A stretch of DNA of 64,000 nucleotides from Thermoleophilaceae bacterium (GTDB lineage Bacteria > Actinomycetota > Thermoleophilia > Solirubrobacterales > Thermoleophilaceae), in the NCBI GenBank assembly GCA_040901445.1, contig JBBDYQ010000001.1:145716-209715 (forward strand). The letters are read 5' to 3'. The stretch's first letter is position 1. Each line of letters begins with the position of its first letter. The translations under genes were made by a program, and so were the position numbers. Shown one piece after another: positions 60,727 to 64,000 of this stretch. The notes beneath the pieces are model-generated. The model searched no databases, had not been told where the DNA came from, and worked only from the letters and a program-made list of their open reading frames with translations.

Positions 60727-62244
60727 ATGCCTTACCGACTCTTCCCCTATGAACGCCGACTTGGCCTGCGGGAACTCGACAGCCTCGGGACTCGCGTGAT
60801 CTCGAACGACGAGGCCTCGGTCGTCATCGCGGGTGAAACCGAACTCGCGATCCGGCGGGCTACGTACTTCGAGGCGATTGCAGATCCATCTGGTGCCTGG
60901 TCAATGACCGAGCAGGCTGCGGTCGAGATGGCGCACCTCGATTTGCGAGACGCTCAACGGACCCGTCAGGCGACTCGATACGGGCCGCACGGCATCCACG
61001 AGTACAAGGGCAAGTTCAACCCTCAGGTGGTCCGCGCCCTTTGCAACGTCATCGACGGCGACGCCGACGTCCTGATCGACCCGTTCTGCGGAAGCGGCAC
61101 GTCACTCGTCGAGGGGCTCCGGCTGGGGATGGATGTCCTGGGAATCGATCATTCGCCAATCGCCTGCTTCATCGCGGAAGCAAAGCTAAGGGCGATTTCG
61201 AGCCCTTCGAAGGCGGCCCTTGCCGAGGAGCTGCTCGCACTCGCCGAGAGGTGTGCCGACTCCATCGATGTCGGCCAGGCCAGCGGTAGGGCTACCGACC
61301 TCCGGCCGAGCCTCGGCAACAACGCCGTGACCTACCTCCAGAAGTGGTTCACACCTGCGGCCTACGCCGGGCTCGCCGGGGCCCTGGCAACACTCGATGG
61401 CCGCCGCGACTCCGCGGCAGGACGTCTTGCACTCGTCGCTCTCTCATCGATCCTTCGCGATATCTCCCTCCAGCTTCCGGAGGACCTGCGTGTTCGGCGC
61501 CGGCCAGAGCCATACACGGCGCCCCCTCTGACACCACTGTTCATGGACGCCATCGACAGAACCCGAAGAGGCCTCCTTGAGATGGAGGACTGGCCGGAGA
61601 CGTCGAGCGAGTGGGCGGTGCACCATGGGTCGGCCGAGGCGACCGAAGCCTTCGCCGCCGCCGGTAGCGGCCGCCGCCTGGTGATCACCTCCCCGCCATA
61701 CGCCACGGCGCTCCCTTACATTGACACCGACCGCCTCTCCGTCGTGGCGCTTGGGCTCGCCGACTCGGCGCAGCTGCTCGAGCTCGAGCGCTCGCTGATT
61801 GGGAGCAGAGAGTGGACTCGGGCCGAGCAGCTCGAGTGGGATACCTGCCGGCTTGAGAATCGATGCGCTCTGCCGCCCGCGGTAACAGCGGTGGCGGCCG
61901 GGATCGCTGAGCTCAACGAGGGCGGTGACGCAGGTTTCCGCCGGAAGGCGGTGGCCTCGCTGCTCTACCGCTACTTCGCCCGCATGGGGAACACAATCGA
62001 GCGCTGGCACGAGGTGCTTGGCCCGGGCGAATCCGCCGTGCTCATCGTCGGTCATAACCACACGACCGCGGGCGGTCAGAAGATCCCCATTCCAACCCCG
62101 GAGTTGCTGGGGCACGTCGCCGAGGCCCGTGGATTCGATGTCTCCGAGATCATCAAACTCGAGACGTGGCCCCGGTACGGGCTCCATTCCGCGAACGGTG
62201 TCGCCGGTGAAGACGCACTCGTGCTGAGGCGCCCGCGAGACTAA
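60727..62244 (+). CDS. SAM-dependent DNA methyltransferase (N4-cytosine/N6-adenine class)
   Basis: 505 residues from the chosen ATG; a GTG five codons upstream (60712) is also possible. Motif I DPFCGSGT (118-125) and catalytic motif IV TSPPY (321-325, followed by ATALPYIDTDR). The N-terminal HEYKGKFNPQVVRALC (~99) matches small beta-class enzymes. FxGxG precedes the catalytic motif, with an ~190-residue helical insertion between them that may hold the target recognition part. Convergent with a second methyltransferase; their ends overlap by four bases. Confidence 0.88.
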   Translation: MPYRLFPYERRLGLRELDSLGTRVISNDEASVVIAGETELAIRRATYFEAIADPSGAWSMTEQAAVEMAHLDLRDAQRTRQATRYGPHGIHEYKGKFNPQVVRALCNVIDGDADVLIDPFCGSGTSLVEGLRLGMDVLGIDHSPIACFIAEAKLRAISSPSKAALAEELLALAERCADSIDVGQASGRATDLRPSLGNNAVTYLQKWFTPAAYAGLAGALATLDGRRDSAAGRLALVALSSILRDISLQLPEDLRVRRRPEPYTAPPLTPLFMDAIDRTRRGLLEMEDWPETSSEWAVHHGSAEATEAFAAAGSGRRLVITSPPYATALPYIDTDRLSVVALGLADSAQLLELERSLIGSREWTRAEQLEWDTCRLENRCALPPAVTAVAAGIAELNEGGDAGFRRKAVASLLYRYFARMGNTIERWHEVLGPGESAVLIVGHNHTTAGGQKIPIPTPELLGHVAEARGFDVSEIIKLETWPRYGLHSANGVAGEDALVLRRPRD

Positions 62245-63383
62245 CCGCGGCGCAGCAGGAGAACGTGCTCGTTCTCCCGCCCACGGCTATGCGCACGGTT
62301 GAACGAGCTTCGGCCCCTACGGATCGATCGGTTCGCCCAGACATCCAATGTGTAACCGTTCTCAATCGCCACATCTACGAGGAGCCGACCATTGTCGACG
62401 CGTCGGCCGCCGATGACCGAGTCGCCTATCACCACCACGACCGCGGCTTGCGGCGTCAAGCAACCTGCCAGTCCCGCGAACACGTCCGCCATCTGGCGTG
62501 CGAAGTCCGTCTCGTTCAATCCGTTCGGCTTGCAGTAGTGAGGCCGCGCCCCCAGCTCTGACGTCCTCACGCTGATGGGGTCGAATCCGAGCCAATACAT
62601 GCGGTACTTGTGGTAAAGCCAGTACTCGTACGCGTTTGGGTATGGGGGCGAGAACACGGCCGCCGCGAAGTGCTCGCGCGGGAGCTCGGAGAAGTCCCTG
62701 GCGTCCCTGCACAGCACGTCGACGGTTGCGGTCGTTTGAGGATTTGGACGATGTGAGAGCCAGTCGCACGTGCGAACCACCGCCTGACTGAGCTCGATCG
62801 CTGCCTGATCACGGGTGACTGGTTTCTCGATCGCGGCGTACCGTGTGTCTGACTCCTGGCGGCTCAGTCGAACGATCGACGCGGAGATAGCGATCGCGAC
62901 ACGGTCGTACCAGTCCGATTCAACTTCCGAGAGGTACTGCACCGCCCCCGCCAGAGCTTCCTGCGCAGGTGGCGCAAACCAGTGGTCGACACGCGGGATC
63001 TGCTCCGCGAGTTCCGTCGTCTCCGCGCTGGCGAGTGCGTACTCCCGAATCATGCGCGCGTGACGTAGCCCGCGCTCACCGTCCCCGCGGCGCCATTGCT
63101 GTGTCCGCACCCGGCTGATGAGGCATGCGATGGGATTCAGGTCGATGCCCGTCGCGGAGTGGCCCCGTCGCTGTGCTTCCGCGAGCGTGGTTCCGGAGCC
63201 GCAAAACGGATCGATTACCGGCCCGTCGACCGCCAGGAGGTCGAGCGCTTGACGCGGGATCTCGGGGATGAACCGCGCCGGGTACGGGTGCAGCTCACGA
63301 GCGCCCGCGGAAGCCGGAAAGTCCCAGCAGGCGCTTTGAAACGCTGCAATCCGGTCATCGCTCTGGGCAGAGGCGTAGCTCAC
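62241..63383 (-). CDS. Second SAM-dependent DNA methyltransferase
   Basis: 380 residues. HPYPARFIPEIPRQALDLL (~32-50), motif I DPFCGSGTT (58-66), GIDLNPIACLISRVRTQQW and motif IV SPPYPNAYEYWLYHKYRMYWLG (245-266). Same gene plan as its neighbour but little direct similarity outside the motifs. It may methylate a second strand or site of one recognition sequence. GTG/ATG start at 63383, divergent from the PLD-like gene (120 bp). Confidence 0.88.
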   Translation of the reverse strand: MSYASAQSDDRIAAFQSACWDFPASAGARELHPYPARFIPEIPRQALDLLAVDGPVIDPFCGSGTTLAEAQRRGHSATGIDLNPIACLISRVRTQQWRRGDGERGLRHARMIREYALASAETTELAEQIPRVDHWFAPPAQEALAGAVQYLSEVESDWYDRVAIAISASIVRLSRQESDTRYAAIEKPVTRDQAAIELSQAVVRTCDWLSHRPNPQTTATVDVLCRDARDFSELPREHFAAAVFSPPYPNAYEYWLYHKYRMYWLGFDPISVRTSELGARPHYCKPNGLNETDFARQMADVFAGLAGCLTPQAAVVVVIGDSVIGGRRVDNGRLLVDVAIENGYTLDVWANRSIRRGRSSFNRAHSRGRENEHVLLLRRG

Positions 63384-63503
63384 TCGCGCAGCCTACGGGC
63401 CAGGTCCGACGAGTCGGTCAGCGTCGCTCGCTGGTTCTGTCCGTAACCCTGAGCGCGCCGACCGCGCCACCGCAGGAGGTCGGGATAGGCTCGCACGGCA
63501 AAC

Positions 63504-63977
63504 ATGCGATACCTCGATTCCGCCGACCGCGACTACGCACACACTATGCACGCCTGGCTTTCGGAGTGGCTGCCCGACGCCAGATGCTTCGCCTGCCAAA
63601 CCGGGTACTTCCGCGCCACCGCCCTCCGGTGGTTCGAGGACGACGTTGTGCGCATCCTGGATCGAGACGGCGAAGTCCACCTCGTCATCGGCGCGAACGA
63701 GGACCGACTAATCGCGAGCGATCTCGAGGAGACGGTTGAGCTACTCGCGCCCTGGCTGGGGCAAACCGCCTCGTTCACCGTCGTGACCGCACGCGACGTT
63801 CTGTTTCACCCGAAGACCTACTACTGCGAATCCCGCGATGGAACCCGCGCGGCGGCCATCGGCTCGGCGAACCTCACACCCAATGGGCTTGGTGGCAACG
63901 TGGAGGCAAGCCTGGCGTTTGACGACGATGACGGTATCCCCACCGTCTGGAGTTCCCCCGGTTTCGTGGACACCTGA
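63504..63977 (+). CDS. Phospholipase-D-like nuclease domain protein (short or truncated)
   Basis: 157 residues. FHPKTYYCES (H102-x-K104) followed by AIGSANLTPNGLGGNVEASL (G120-S-x-N123) is a PLD/HKD half-motif as in NgoFVII-type restriction enzymes and helicase-linked PLD nucleases. The N-terminal part (FRATALRWFEDDVVRIL, VHLVIGANED) is the matching alpha-beta fold. The stop at 63975 comes only ~35 residues after the motif, so the protein is short for a PLD nuclease; a frameshift or a small first subunit are both possible, and the window ends 23 bp later. Confidence 0.7.
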   Translation: MRYLDSADRDYAHTMHAWLSEWLPDARCFACQTGYFRATALRWFEDDVVRILDRDGEVHLVIGANEDRLIASDLEETVELLAPWLGQTASFTVVTARDVLFHPKTYYCESRDGTRAAAIGSANLTPNGLGGNVEASLAFDDDDGIPTVWSSPGFVDT

Positions 63978-64000
63978 CGGCTGACCTGTCTGGTCGGCTG

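Noticed and set aside
55331..64000. Integrase or transposase inside the island part
   Set aside because: No ORF here has tyrosine/serine recombinase or DDE motifs; if an integrase exists it is beyond the window.

Overview
This 64 kb window comes from a very GC-rich, gene-dense bacterial chromosome. Twin-arginine export genes, a menaquinol-oxidising bc complex of the QcrA/QcrB/QcrC type with a b/c fusion subunit, TreT plus OtsA, many GTG/TTG starts and 1-4 bp gene overlaps point to a high-GC actinomycetote, plausibly Thermoleophilia/Solirubrobacterales. That placement is inference; no rRNA gene is present. Apart from small gaps the window is filled with genes, and no gene-free stretch exceeds 300 bases.

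Positions 1-9221 hold a partial GT4 glycosyltransferase interrupted in frame by a palindromic element, a membrane protein with a decayed M28 peptidase domain, an envelope-stress-like unit (response regulator, sensor kinase, HtrA lipoprotein), an anti-sigma-type ATPase, and a trehalose pair (treT, otsA). Positions 9731-17774 hold the rpsF-ssb-rpsR-rplI-dnaB block. It is split by a UvrA-like ABC protein and an MFS exporter, and DnaB carries a 182-residue mini-intein. Then follow purA, phzF-like, RDD, and a minus-strand nucleotide-sugar cluster (wecB, wecC, Gfo/Idh dehydrogenase, hexapeptide acyltransferase) for an acidic amino sugar.

Positions 25657-29892 hold a class IV PLP enzyme, tRNA-Lys, a STAS protein, a TPR protein, tatC, tatA and dcd. 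Positions 29962-38552 form what may be one long minus-strand respiratory/tetrapyrrole unit: DUF2236, hemB, a fused AhbA/AhbB-like siroheme decarboxylase, hemL, qcrABC, menG and a polyprenyl diphosphate synthase. This makes haem, menaquinone and the complex that uses both. Positions 38581-55210 are housekeeping and surface genes: an ABC-2 exporter, YmdB, an ArsR-controlled cation transporter, GT87-like and GtrA-like membrane proteins, ddl, a bifunctional nuclease, and a DUF2182/DUF1326 pair.

At 55283-55330 lies a 3' half of a tRNA-Ile(GAU) gene with no 5' half, the usual scar of a tRNA-targeting integrative element. To its right the content changes to defence genes. There is a complete type III CBASS operon (CD-NTase, HORMA/Cap7, TRIP13/Cap6, NucC nuclease) led by a 65-residue DNA-binding-like protein and faced by a divergent XRE-M78 peptidase fusion. 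This fusion looks like a one-polypeptide version of the CapH/CapP regulator pair. Beyond it are an XRE regulator, two convergent DNA methyltransferases and a phospholipase-D-like nuclease ORF, probably a modification-based system that continues past the window edge. The CBASS island with its fused regulator and small leader protein is the most interesting system here.
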